This document shows, piece by piece, positions 1 to 8,244 of a stretch of DNA of 10,226 bases. A program made the translations under genes and the position numbers. Under the pieces are notes generated by a model, which did no database searches, was not told the origin of the DNA, and saw only the letters and a program-made list of their open reading frames with translations. Numbering within the stretch: the first letter of the stretch is position 1; the number at the start of each line of letters is the position of its first letter. The DNA comes from an uncultured Desulfobulbaceae bacterium. Its GTDB lineage: Bacteria > Desulfobacterota > Desulfobulbia > Desulfobulbales > Desulfobulbaceae. The stretch lies in contig CALZIH010000074.1 of NCBI GenBank assembly GCA_945787305.1, forward strand, positions 1 through 10,226, read 5' to 3'.

Positions 1-73
1 ATTGTCCTCCATCGGAAAAGGAATCAGGGGTCACATTCAGAATGCCCATAATCTGCGGCAGTATTTTTCCCAC
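1..73 (-). CDS. folP: Dihydropteroate synthase, N-terminal fragment (runs off left edge)
   Basis: Only the first 24 codons are in the window. Translation of the minus strand gives the signature MGILNVTPDSFSDGG, the pterin-binding first strand of dihydropteroate synthase. This enzyme condenses 4-aminobenzoate with hydroxymethyl-dihydropterin diphosphate in cytoplasmic folate synthesis. I chose the GTG at 73-71 as the start because a GGGAGG Shine-Dalgarno sequence lies at 88-83, nine bases upstream. An ATG at codon 9 is inside the conserved motif and is too late. The gene follows ftsH in the same direction, the order seen in E. coli (ftsH-folP-glmM). A hairpin between the two genes (91-125) suggests folP is at least partly expressed separately. 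The family call is firm despite the short length; the exact start is less certain. Confidence 0.85.
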   Translation of the reverse strand, partial: MGKILPQIMGILNVTPDSFSDGGQ

Positions 74-90
74 CCTCTTGTTCCTCCCAA

Positions 91-125
91 GTGAAAATAA
101 ATGGCACAGGATATTTTCCTGTGCC
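91..125 (-). terminator. Rho-independent terminator-like hairpin between ftsH and folP
   Basis: A perfect 9-bp stem (GGCACAGGA at 103-111 pairing with TCCTGTGCC at 117-125) has a five-base loop. Read on the minus strand it is followed by the U-rich tail ATTTATTTT (102-94). On the plus strand no T-run follows, so it points toward ending ftsH transcripts. It begins 39 bases after the ftsH stop and ends just before the folP Shine-Dalgarno. The tail is interrupted by one A, so termination may be partial and leave some read-through into folP. Confidence 0.7.
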
Positions 126-164
126 TTCAATCACACTACTAAGCGATTATTATAGGAGCAGAAT

Positions 165-2027
165 TTACGCCTCTGTCTGCTCAGGCTCCTGATCCTTTTT
201 CTTTTCCTCTTCGTCCGTTGTTGTATCGTCGGGACGAAGTTCGGTAATAATCCGGTCCATATCTTCAAGCATAATGGTTTCCTTCTCCAGCAGCTCTTCA
301 GCTATGGTCTTGAGGATATCCATATTATCACTGAGCAACTGGGTAACCCGATCATTTGCTTCATAGATGATCGTCTTGACCGCATCATCGATCTTTCGGG
401 CGGTATCTTCGCTATAATCGCGGTGTTGCGCAATTTCACGACCAAGGAAAATCTGCTCTTCTTTTTTACCATAGGAAAGCGGCCCCATCTCATCACTCAT
501 ACCCCATTCACAGACCATTTTGCGGGCAAGATTACTTGCCCGTTCAATATCGTTGCCGGCACCAGTGGTAATCTCATCAAAAACCAGTTTCTCGGCAATT
601 CTACCGCCAAAAAGAATGGAGATGGTATTCAACAGGTACTTCTTTGCATGGGTATGTTTTTCATCAATGGGCAACTGCATGGTCAACCCGAGAGCTCGGC
701 CACGGGGAATGATGGTTACCTTATGAATAGGGTCGGTTCCCGGAATCAGCCGGGCAACCAGGGCATGGCCGGCCTCATGATAGGCAGTGATTTCTTTTTC
801 CGCATCATTGATGATCATGGATTTACGCTCAGCGCCCATCATGATTTTGTCTTTTGCTCGCTCCAACTGATCCGAATCGATCTTGTCTTTGCCTTCGCGG
901 GCAGCCATTAATGCAGCCTCGTTGACCAGATTCTCCAGATCGGCCCCGGAAAACCCCGGGGTACCCCGAGCAATGACCGCCATGTCCACATCATCGGCCA
1001 GCTTGGTTTTCTTACCGTAAATCTCAAGAATCAATTGACGTCCCTTGATATCGGGAACCGGAACTACAACCTGACGATCAAAACGGCCGGGCCGCAACAG
1101 GGCCGGATCAAGAACATCGGGACGGTTGGTGGCGGCGATAATAATGACGCCGTCGTTTGCCTCAAAACCGTCCATTTCAACCAGCAACTGGTTCAAGGTC
1201 TGTTCACGTTCGTCATGGCCACCACCAAGTCCGGCGCCACGATGACGACCGACCGCATCAATTTCATCGATAAAGATAATGCAGGGGGCATTCTTTTTCC
1301 CCTGGTTAAACAGGTCGCGGACCCGGGAGGCACCGACGCCGACAAACATCTCGACAAAGTCGGAACCGCTGATCGTAAAAAAGGGCACCTCGGCCTCACC
1401 GGCAATGGCTTTGGCCAGCAGGGTCTTTCCGGTACCGGGAGAGCCGGCCAGGAGAACGCCCTTGGGAATGCGACCACCGAGTTTGGTAAACTTCTGCGGA
1501 TCTCGGAGAAAATCAATAATCTCTTCAAGTTCCTCTTTGGCTTCGTCAATTCCAGCCACATCTTTAAAGGTAACTTTCACCTCACCTTCACCCTGCAATT
1601 TGGCCCGGGTCTTACCAAAGGAAAGCGCTCCGCCTTTACCGCCACCCATCTGCATCTGGCGCATGAAGAAGATCCAGACCCCGATCAGCAGCAACATGGG
1701 AAACCAGGAGATAAAAATGGAAAGATACCAAGGTGTTTCCTCAGGAGCCTTGACAGAAATATCCACCCCCGATTGCCTCAGCATGGGGATAAGCTCGGTA
1801 TCATCGGGAGCAACGGTTACAAATGGACGCCCGTCCGCACCAGCCCCTGATATTTTTTCCCCCTGAATTCTGACCCTGTTGATGGCACCATTTTCCACAC
1901 TGGACCAAAACTCACTGTAGGTCATGGAGTTGCTCTGACCCTGCGGCTTGTTAAACATATTAAAGAGAAGGATCATGGTTAGACCAATCACCAGCCACAT
2001 ACTCAAATTTTTATAAAAGGTATTCAA
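165..2027 (-). CDS. ftsH: ATP-dependent zinc metalloprotease FtsH
   Basis: This is a membrane-anchored AAA+ protease that extracts and degrades misassembled membrane proteins and regulatory substrates. The 620-residue length is usual. Residues 10-26 and 101-122 are membrane segments bracketing a periplasmic domain. The AAA module shows Walker A GSPGTGKT (195-202), pore motif FVG (228-230), Walker B with D254/E255, and the second region of homology with R312, R315 and R318. The peptidase has HEAGH at 417-421, with D493 in GAGND as the likely third zinc ligand. The acidic and lysine-rich C-tail is typical. Walker A has Ser where most homologues have Pro, a tolerated position. The start is TTG (2027-2025), preceded by GGAG at 2037-2034 with six T residues between. 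The following residues MNTFYKNLSMWLVIG match the family N-terminus, so no later start is needed. A terminator-like hairpin and then folP lie downstream. Confidence 0.97.
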   Translation of the reverse strand: MNTFYKNLSMWLVIGLTMILLFNMFNKPQGQSNSMTYSEFWSSVENGAINRVRIQGEKISGAGADGRPFVTVAPDDTELIPMLRQSGVDISVKAPEETPWYLSIFISWFPMLLLIGVWIFFMRQMQMGGGKGGALSFGKTRAKLQGEGEVKVTFKDVAGIDEAKEELEEIIDFLRDPQKFTKLGGRIPKGVLLAGSPGTGKTLLAKAIAGEAEVPFFTISGSDFVEMFVGVGASRVRDLFNQGKKNAPCIIFIDEIDAVGRHRGAGLGGGHDEREQTLNQLLVEMDGFEANDGVIIIAATNRPDVLDPALLRPGRFDRQVVVPVPDIKGRQLILEIYGKKTKLADDVDMAVIARGTPGFSGADLENLVNEAALMAAREGKDKIDSDQLERAKDKIMMGAERKSMIINDAEKEITAYHEAGHALVARLIPGTDPIHKVTIIPRGRALGLTMQLPIDEKHTHAKKYLLNTISILFGGRIAEKLVFDEITTGAGNDIERASNLARKMVCEWGMSDEMGPLSYGKKEEQIFLGREIAQHRDYSEDTARKIDDAVKTIIYEANDRVTQLLSDNMDILKTIAEELLEKETIMLEDMDRIITELRPDDTTTDEEEKKKDQEPEQTEA

Positions 2028-2391
2028 AAAAAACTCCGAAAGTTGGTTCTTTCAAAGGGTATTCAATGATTCCCCTTGAACACGTCGATTTTTCGCTCGG
2101 CCTTATACGGGCCGATTACGCCGATCAGCAAAAACTCTCTTATCAAATCACATTCGCCGCGAACGGCAAAAGCAAAAAACACACTAATTAGAACAATAAA
2201 GCACCTGACTTCGATTACAAGACAATTTGCAGCAACTGTTTTTTCAGCAGGCCCCTTGGTAGATCAAACCGCCAAGACAGCCACATCCACTTGATATGTT
2301 TAAAACAAATTCAACAACGACACAACAGGCAGACCAAGAAAAAGATCATTAACATGGCCTGAAGTATAGTTATTGTAAGACTCTTTCTCCG
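2028..2391. other. 364-base gap between carB and ftsH; ftsH leader and promoter region
   Basis: No convincing gene is present: the open frames are short, lack ribosome sites and have no recognisable residues. I found no clear terminator after carB; there is no strong stem followed by a T-run on the minus strand. The half nearer ftsH contains a 6-bp hairpin, TCGGCC at 2097-2102 pairing with GGCCGA at 2110-2115, and a weaker 5-bp stem of AAGGG/CCCTT at 2055-2078. Both would be in or at the start of the ftsH leader. The remainder, about 2130-2391, is AT-rich and holds nothing I can name. Confidence 0.5.
2102..2131 (-). promoter_or_regulatory. Weak candidate promoter for ftsH
   Basis: On the minus strand TTGCTG (2131-2126) and TATAAG (2107-2102) are separated by 18 bases. 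The -10 matches the sigma70 consensus at five of six bases and the -35 at only three. A start about seven bases below the -10 would give a leader of roughly 68 bases. The -10 lies within the loop and right arm of the small hairpin at 2097-2115. I saw no convincing heat-shock sigma32 promoter, although ftsH is heat-regulated in some bacteria. This is a guess from consensus matching only. Confidence 0.25.
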
Positions 2392-5300
2392 TCAGTCAAT
2401 AGCCTTTGCAAATTCCTGCACTGTCTTTACCGATATATCCTGCTCGGCCAGGGCTGCAACGGCCTTGGCCATGGAAGATGCCCCGGTCATGGTTGTGGTG
2501 TAGGGAATATGATAATCCAGGGCCGCACGGCGGATGGTATACGAGTCTTCGGTGGTACGACTGCCCGATGAGGTATTGACGATCCACTGCACCTCACCGT
2601 TTTGCACTTTATCAAGCACATGCGGCCGCCCCTGGGAAATCTTATTGACCTGTTCACAAACAATACCATGTTGAGCGAACATTTCGGCGGTCCCACGGGT
2701 CGCCAATAATTTAAAACCCAACGAACCGAGTTGCTGAGCAACCGGTACGGCCGCCATTTTGTCGGTATGGCGGACGGATATAAACACCGTTCCAGTGCTT
2801 GGCAGGTGTTGGCCGGCAGCCTGTTGCGACTTGGCCATGGCTTGACCGAGGGAGTCGTCAATCCCCATGACTTCCCCGGTGGACTTCATTTCCGGTCCGA
2901 GCAGGGTATCGACATTCTCGAATCGATCAAAGGGAAAAACCGCCTCTTTGACCGCCCAATGATTAATCACCTTTTCCTTGGTAAAGCCAAGCTTTTCCAG
3001 GCTGATCCCCATCATGACTTTGGTTGCTATTTTTGCAAGCGGTACTCCCGTTGCCTTGGAAACAAAAGGCACTGTCCGTGAGGCCCGGGGATTGACTTCA
3101 AGGATATACAGATCCTCTCCCTTGACAGCATACTGAACATTCATCAAGCCGACCACGCCAAGTTCTTCGGCCATGGCCCTGGTCGCACGACCGATCTCCT
3201 CAATCATAGCGGGCTCCAACGTATGAGGCGGCATGACACAAGCCGAATCGCCGGAGTGAATCCCAGCCTCTTCGATATGTTCCATGATCCCGCCGATCAC
3301 GGTCATTGAACCGTCGGAAACGGCATCTACATCGACTTCAATGGCATCTTTAAGAAATTGATCGATCAGAACCGGATGTTCACTGCCTGCCATGCCGGGA
3401 AGAGCCATGAACTCTCTGATTCCTCGTTCATTGTAGACAATACGCATGTCCCTACCACCAAGGACATAGGAAGGCCGCATGACCACCGGAAAGCCTATAC
3501 GCCCGGCAACGGCAAGCGCCTCTTCAAGGGTATGGACCGTGTCATTTTCCGGTTGTCGCAATCCAAGTTTTCGTAAAAAATGCTGGAAACGTTTCCGATC
3601 CTCGGCCCGGTCTATGGCATCGGGCGGGGTGCCGATAATAGGTACATCGGCCTGATCGAGCGGAACAGCAAGGTTGAGAGGCGTCTGGCCTCCAAATTGG
3701 ACGATGACCCCGTCTGGCTGTTCCCGTTCAATGATATTAAGGACATCTTCCCGGGTCAGCGGCTCAAAATAGAGCTTATCCGAGGTATCGTAATCGGTGG
3801 AAACGGTCTCCGGATTCGAGTTAACCATGATGGATTCCACTCCGATTTCCCGTAAAGCAAAAGAGGCATGCACACAACAATAATCGAATTCTATCCCCTG
3901 GCCGATCCTGTTCGGGCCGCCGCCAAGGATCATTATTTTCTTCTGATCGCTTATCCGAGCCTCATCTTCCTGCTCATAGGTGGAGTAATAATAAGGGGTA
4001 TAGGACTCAAACTCTGCGGCACAGGTATCCACCAGTTTATAAACCGGAACCAAATCTTTCTTTTTACGCAGGGTACGAATATCCATCTCCGAGGTTCCGG
4101 TCAGATGGGCCAGTTGCACATCGGAAAAACCGTATTGCTTGACCTCATAAAGAAAATCATGATCAAGACCGGAAAATCCACGCCGGCCGACTTCATTACC
4201 CATGTCCATGATCTGCTTTAAGTTATACAGGAACCATGGATCAATCAAGCTGAGACGGAAAATTTGATCAATTTCCATGTCCCGTCGCAGGGCCTCAAAG
4301 AGATAACTCATCCTTTTGGAATTAGGTTTGCTTAACCCCAGTTCCAGATCATCGATATGAATGTCCTTCAGCTCGTCTTTACCGTCAAAGCCGAAACCGT
4401 CTCTGCCAATTTCCAGCGAACGCATTCCTTTCTGGAAGGCCTCTTTAAAGGTTCGGCCAATGGCCATGGTCTCGCCAACGGACTTCATGGCTGTTGTCAG
4501 GAAATCATCGGTTTCAGGAAATTTCTCAAAAGTCCATCGGGGAATTTTGACCACGCAATAATCAATAGTCGGTTCAAAGGAGGCATAGGTCTCCCTGGTG
4601 ATATCATTTTGCAGCTCATCCAGCGTGTAGCCAACGGCCAGTTTAGCGGCAATCTTTGCGATGGGAAAGCCCGTTGCCTTGGAGGCCAGAGCCGAAGACC
4701 GGGAAACCCGGGGATTCATCTCGATGATCATCATTTCGCCATCTTCGGGATTGACGGCAAACTGGACATTCGACCCTCCGGTTTCGACGCCAATTTCACG
4801 GATAATGGCAACAGCAGCGTCGCGCATGTTCTGGTATTCACGATCACTCAACGTCTGTTGGGGAGCAACGGTAATAGAATCGCCGGTATGGACCCCCATG
4901 GCATCGATGTTTTCAATGGAGCAGATAATCACCACATTATCGTTCCGGTCCCGCATAACCTCAAGTTCGTACTCCTTCCACCCCAGCAGAGAGCGCTCAA
5001 GCATGACCTCGGTGGTCATGGACAGGTCGAGGCCGGCCGTGGCCATTTCCTTCAACTCACGGCGATTGTATGCCACACCGCCACCGGTTCCGCCAAGGGT
5101 AAAACTGGGCCGGACAATGACGGGAAACCCTATTTCCTCGCCGGCGGCGAGGGTTTCCTCAAGGGTATGAACAATGGCCGATTCAGGAACATTGAGCCCG
5201 ATCTTGTACATGGCCTCGCGAAACTCCTCCCGGCCCTCCGCCTTCTGGATCACCTTGGTATCAGCGGCCAGCATCTCCACGTTGTACTTTTCCAGGACCC

Positions 5301-5616
5301 CCATCTCTGCAACCTTGATGGCAGTATTCAACGCGGTCTGCCCGCCAAGGGTCGGCAACAGGGCATCGGGTCGCTCGCGTTCAATGACCTTGGCCACACA
5401 TTCAGGCGTGATCGGTTCAATATAGGTCCGATCGGCCAGACCGGGATCGGTCATGATGGTGGCCGGGTTGGAGTTGATGAGTACCACCTCAAAGCCCTCT
5501 TCCTTCAAGGCCTTGACGGCCTGGGCACCGGAATAATCAAACTCGCAGGCCTGGCTTATAATGATCGGCCCGGAGCCGATAATAAGAATCTTGTTGATAT
5601 CTGTACGTTTAGGCAT
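2392..5616 (-). CDS. carB: Carbamoyl-phosphate synthase, large subunit
   Basis: This subunit makes carbamoyl phosphate from bicarbonate, ammonia delivered by CarA and two ATP, for pyrimidine and arginine synthesis in the cytoplasm. Its 1074 residues align almost without offset to the 1073-residue E. coli protein. The first ATP-grasp half (about 1-400) retains R129, R169, H243, E299 and N301. A helical oligomerisation region follows (about 400-550). The second ATP-grasp half (about 555-935) opens with GGGPNRIGQGIEFDY. The C-terminal MGS-like allosteric domain (about 936-1074) keeps ATRGTA and VNKISQGRPH. These carry positions that bind UMP/IMP in E. coli, so nucleotide control is likely retained. 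The ATG at 5616 starts the conserved MPKRTDI N-terminus but has no evident Shine-Dalgarno. carA ends 62 bases upstream and the pair is surely co-transcribed. Confidence 0.98.
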   Translation of the reverse strand: MPKRTDINKILIIGSGPIIISQACEFDYSGAQAVKALKEEGFEVVLINSNPATIMTDPGLADRTYIEPITPECVAKVIERERPDALLPTLGGQTALNTAIKVAEMGVLEKYNVEMLAADTKVIQKAEGREEFREAMYKIGLNVPESAIVHTLEETLAAGEEIGFPVIVRPSFTLGGTGGGVAYNRRELKEMATAGLDLSMTTEVMLERSLLGWKEYELEVMRDRNDNVVIICSIENIDAMGVHTGDSITVAPQQTLSDREYQNMRDAAVAIIREIGVETGGSNVQFAVNPEDGEMMIIEMNPRVSRSSALASKATGFPIAKIAAKLAVGYTLDELQNDITRETYASFEPTIDYCVVKIPRWTFEKFPETDDFLTTAMKSVGETMAIGRTFKEAFQKGMRSLEIGRDGFGFDGKDELKDIHIDDLELGLSKPNSKRMSYLFEALRRDMEIDQIFRLSLIDPWFLYNLKQIMDMGNEVGRRGFSGLDHDFLYEVKQYGFSDVQLAHLTGTSEMDIRTLRKKKDLVPVYKLVDTCAAEFESYTPYYYSTYEQEDEARISDQKKIMILGGGPNRIGQGIEFDYCCVHASFALREIGVESIMVNSNPETVSTDYDTSDKLYFEPLTREDVLNIIEREQPDGVIVQFGGQTPLNLAVPLDQADVPIIGTPPDAIDRAEDRKRFQHFLRKLGLRQPENDTVHTLEEALAVAGRIGFPVVMRPSYVLGGRDMRIVYNERGIREFMALPGMAGSEHPVLIDQFLKDAIEVDVDAVSDGSMTVIGGIMEHIEEAGIHSGDSACVMPPHTLEPAMIEEIGRATRAMAEELGVVGLMNVQYAVKGEDLYILEVNPRASRTVPFVSKATGVPLAKIATKVMMGISLEKLGFTKEKVINHWAVKEAVFPFDRFENVDTLLGPEMKSTGEVMGIDDSLGQAMAKSQQAAGQHLPSTGTVFISVRHTDKMAAVPVAQQLGSLGFKLLATRGTAEMFAQHGIVCEQVNKISQGRPHVLDKVQNGEVQWIVNTSSGSRTTEDSYTIRRAALDYHIPYTTTMTGASSMAKAVAALAEQDISVKTVQEFAKAID

Positions 5617-5678
5617 AGTTAGACGATTTTCAGCGTTCTGGTTTCAGGTGTCGGCTTTCGCGTTCGGGCTGGCAGGCA

Positions 5679-6794
5679 TCAACTTTGTTGTGCCATCATC
5701 TCGATAAAACGGTCAAAAAGGTACTCTGCGTCATGGGGGCCGGGTGCATGTTCAGGATGATATTGTACCGAAAATACGGGATAACCGGAATGACGCATTC
5801 CCTCCAGGCTTCCGTCATTAAGGTTGACATGAGTCACTTCGACTTCAGAAGGCAGGCTGTCCGGGTCAACACAGAAGCCGTGGTTCTGGGAGGTGATCTC
5901 CACTTTACCGGTGGTCAGGTCTTTTACCGGTTGATTACCGCCCCGGTGTCCGAATTTCAATTTGTAGGTGGATCCGCCGTAGGCAAGGCCCAGCATCTGG
6001 TGACCGAGACAAATACCAAAAATCGGTTTTTTCCCGAGGAGTAAGCGGATGTTCTCGATCACACCTTCCACTCCGGCCGGATCGCCGGGGCCATTGGAAA
6101 GAAAGACACCGTCGGGATTCATCGCCAGCACATCGGCAGCTGGTGTCGTCGCCGGCACTGTCAGGACGCTGCAACCACGGCTGGTTAACAGGCGTATCTG
6201 GTTATATTTGATTCCAAAATCATAGGCCACCACCTTATAAGGCTGACTATCGCCTCCGGGAAAATCGGTGCCGGCTATCGGCTGATTATCCTGCCAGCCA
6301 TAGGGTGTCTGACAGGTGACCCGGGCAACCATGTCACGACCGATCAGGCCGGGCCATTCCCTGGCTCTTTTGACAAGAGAGGCGGGATCAAGGTCTTCGG
6401 TGGAGATAATTGCCTTCATGGCGCCGCCGGTACGGATGATACGGGTCAACATCCGGGTATCGACACCCTCTATCCCCAGAATTCCATACTTTTGTAAATA
6501 CTCGGCAAGCGGAGCCTCGGAACGATAATTACTGGGAAAATCCTGATACTCGCGCACCAGGAAGGAACGGGGATGCATTATCGCCGATTCCATGTCTTCC
6601 TCGTTCACTCCGTAATTGCCAATAAGCGGATAGGTCATGGTCACCAGCTGGCCGGTATAGGAAGGGTCGGTCAACACCTCCTGGTAACCGCTCATGCTGG
6701 TATTAAATACGATTTCCCCTACAGCCTCACCGGCTCCGGTAAAGCTGCGACCGTTCAGTATTGTTCCGTCTTCAAGCCCGATCAATGCTTTCAT
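5679..6794 (-). CDS. carA: Carbamoyl-phosphate synthase, small (glutaminase) subunit
   Basis: This glutamine-hydrolysing partner of CarB releases ammonia and passes it through an intersubunit tunnel. It has 371 residues, close to the usual 375-385. The N-terminal CarA-specific domain (about 1-150) includes the SGYQEVLTDPSYTGQ motif. The C-terminal class I glutamine amidotransferase domain has its nucleophile C262 in GICLGHQ, with H346 and E348 in YHPEHAPGPHDAE completing the triad. The start ATG (6794) gives the family N-terminus MKALIGLEDGTIL. The bases before it show no strong Shine-Dalgarno, as with carB, and both genes carry CTAACTAT at or just before the start codon. It lies 41 bases after the waaA stop and 62 before carB, consistent with a waaA-carA-carB transcript. 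No pyrimidine attenuator or separate strong promoter was seen in either gap. Confidence 0.98.
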   Translation of the reverse strand: MKALIGLEDGTILNGRSFTGAGEAVGEIVFNTSMSGYQEVLTDPSYTGQLVTMTYPLIGNYGVNEEDMESAIMHPRSFLVREYQDFPSNYRSEAPLAEYLQKYGILGIEGVDTRMLTRIIRTGGAMKAIISTEDLDPASLVKRAREWPGLIGRDMVARVTCQTPYGWQDNQPIAGTDFPGGDSQPYKVVAYDFGIKYNQIRLLTSRGCSVLTVPATTPAADVLAMNPDGVFLSNGPGDPAGVEGVIENIRLLLGKKPIFGICLGHQMLGLAYGGSTYKLKFGHRGGNQPVKDLTTGKVEITSQNHGFCVDPDSLPSEVEVTHVNLNDGSLEGMRHSGYPVFSVQYHPEHAPGPHDAEYLFDRFIEMMAQQS

Positions 6795-6835
6795 ATATAG
6801 TTAGCTCTACTCAAATTCTTGTTATATAGGCCCTG

Positions 6836-8131
6836 TCAATTCCGGGCCGACTGCCCTGCTATCAATTTCCCAATCATTTCAGCCTGCTGCCTGAGGGCTC
6901 CACATTGCCGTGAACTCAACTCACCGGCTGCCCGGCAGGCGCGATTGTACAACTCCTCGTTCGCCAGATGGATGCTCAACAGCTCTGTCAGCTGCTCTGC
7001 ATCGGTCACCTGAAATCCGGCCCCGCCAGGAACAACCTGCGCAACCGCATCTCGAAAATCATCCATGAAAGGGCCAAAATACACCGGTCGTCCCCAGCGC
7101 ACGACCTCCATGATATTATGTCCGCCCTTCTCCACCAGGCTACCGCCACAGAAATTAAAATCTCCGGCCGCATACAGATCGGCAAGCTCACCCATACTAT
7201 CGACAATCAGAATATCGGTGGAACATGCTTCCTTACAGGTACTCAACAGGGTAGTCTCCATGCCGTACCGCCCAAAAAGAGCGCTCAACGCAGGCAGTCG
7301 CTGTAAATGCCGGGGAGCGACGATCCAGACCAACCGGTTTGTAGATTTCTTACGCAATTGTTCATAAACCGGGATAAGCAGCTCTTCTTCACCGGTACGG
7401 GTCGAACCGCAGATGAATACGGTGGCATCTTCAAGTCCCAGCCGCTGTCGGTACTGCTTGCGGACCAGATTTCCATCTCTGGGAGGATAACTGTATTTAC
7501 TGTTACCACAGACCAGGATACGCTCTGCAGGTACCCCCAGGGCGGAAAACCGGTTACCATCTTCAGCCCGAATCACCGAAACCGTTGAAAACCCCTCAAG
7601 CAACGGCTGCATCAACCCTTTAATGCGACGATAGCGACGAAAGGATCGGTCAGATATTCGGCCATTGGTCAGGGCCATCGCAATCCCGGCCCGGTGGATT
7701 TCGGTCAACAAAACCGGCCAAAGTTCCGTCTCTACGCAGACAAATACATCGGGCCGGATAAAGGCCAGGGCCCGCCGAACAACAGAGGGCACATCAATCG
7801 GCGCCATCACACAGGTCGCACGCCCGGCAAGCTTGTTGTCAGCTATCCGGCGCCCCTGTTCAGTCATCACCGTCAGAAAGAAACGGTTTTGGCCTCGTCT
7901 TTCCAGCTCATCAATGAGATTGACGGCCACCTGTATTTCACCAACCGAAGCGGCATGTATCCAGATTCGGGCCGCACCGGAGGAAAAGTATGTTTTTTTT
8001 AGCTGATAGTAACCAAAACGCTCATCCAGGTTATAGCCAAGCCGCCCTCCTCTATTTCGAAGAAGCGGAATCAGGACGCGGAGAAAAAAGCAACAGGCTG
8101 TGCCAAAGATGGTATAAAACCGGTACAGCAC
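6836..8131 (-). CDS. waaA: 3-deoxy-D-manno-octulosonic acid (Kdo) transferase
   Basis: This GT30-family inner-membrane enzyme transfers Kdo from CMP-Kdo to lipid IVA, the first inner-core step of LPS synthesis. I prefer the GTG at 8131, giving 431 residues. This makes VLYRFYTIF line up with the usual N-terminus, puts the hydrophobic anchor at residues 5-24, and leaves room for an AGGG ribosome site 11 bases upstream. The frame stays open to a GTG at 8191 (451 residues), but that lies inside a dispersed repeat about seven bases from the likely transcript start. In the 431-residue numbering, the likely catalytic Glu is E37 in LDERFGYY, with IHAASVGE at 58-65, ETELWP at 134-139, GSTRTGEE at 242-249, GGSLVEKGGHN at 329-339 and FGPFMDDFRD at 352-361. 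How many Kdo units it adds cannot be read from sequence. Confidence 0.93.
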   Translation of the reverse strand: MLYRFYTIFGTACCFFLRVLIPLLRNRGGRLGYNLDERFGYYQLKKTYFSSGAARIWIHAASVGEIQVAVNLIDELERRGQNRFFLTVMTEQGRRIADNKLAGRATCVMAPIDVPSVVRRALAFIRPDVFVCVETELWPVLLTEIHRAGIAMALTNGRISDRSFRRYRRIKGLMQPLLEGFSTVSVIRAEDGNRFSALGVPAERILVCGNSKYSYPPRDGNLVRKQYRQRLGLEDATVFICGSTRTGEEELLIPVYEQLRKKSTNRLVWIVAPRHLQRLPALSALFGRYGMETTLLSTCKEACSTDILIVDSMGELADLYAAGDFNFCGGSLVEKGGHNIMEVVRWGRPVYFGPFMDDFRDAVAQVVPGGAGFQVTDAEQLTELLSIHLANEELYNRACRAAGELSSRQCGALRQQAEMIGKLIAGQSARN

Positions 8132-8166
8132 CTTGTTTTTATCCCTGGTTTTCCTTTGTAAAATTG

Positions 8167-8192
8167 TCGGTATCGTAAAAAGCCTCGCCACC
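8167..8192 (-). repeat. 26-bp dispersed repeat, copy 1 (waaA leader)
   Basis: This copy matches 9631-9656 at 25 of 26 bases in the same orientation; the single difference is A at 8172 against G at 9636. The core, read on the minus strand, is GGTGGCGAGGCTTTTTACGA. The ends form a short inverted repeat (TCGGT at 8167-8171 and ACCGA at 8190-8194), which would give a weak 5-bp stem with a loop of about 18 bases. It sits between the waaA promoter and the preferred waaA start, so it would be transcribed in the leader. It is probably one member of a genome-wide family; two copies in 1.5 kb are unlikely by chance. Confidence 0.8.
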
Positions 8193-8204
8193 GACGGCGG
8201 AGAG

Positions 8205-8213
8205 ATTATAACA
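8205..8213 (-). promoter_or_regulatory. Extended -10 promoter for waaA-carA-carB
   Basis: The minus strand reads TGTTATAAT: a perfect TATAAT (8210-8205) with the TGn extension (8213-8211). No recognisable -35 lies 16-19 bases upstream, which fits an extended -10 promoter. The start would be near 8198, giving a leader of about 67 bases to the GTG at 8131. The GTG at 8191 would then be almost leaderless, which argues against it as the start. Confidence 0.6.
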
Positions 8214-8244
8214 CATTGTATTTGCGCACAGTGCTAGTAGCGTG

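Noticed and set aside
1035..1850. 271-codon plus-strand frame opposite ftsH
   Set aside because: It is the antisense shadow of the conserved AAA domain.
2076..2294. 72-codon plus-strand frame in the carB-ftsH gap
   Set aside because: No ribosome site, low-complexity composition and no recognisable motif; it overlaps the ftsH leader in antisense.
4357..5622. 421-codon plus-strand frame opposite carB
   Set aside because: It is the antisense of conserved CarB coding sequence, with no ribosome site or family resemblance.
6811..6839. TTGACA on the minus strand at the waaA stop as a separate carA promoter
   Set aside because: At 17-bp spacing the -10 is ATTTGA, a poor match, and the nearby TATATAAC is only a few bases away, which is the wrong spacing.
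8132..8191. 20-codon N-terminal extension of waaA from the GTG at 8191
   Set aside because: It is largely the dispersed repeat, is nearly leaderless relative to the predicted promoter, and lies outside the family alignment.
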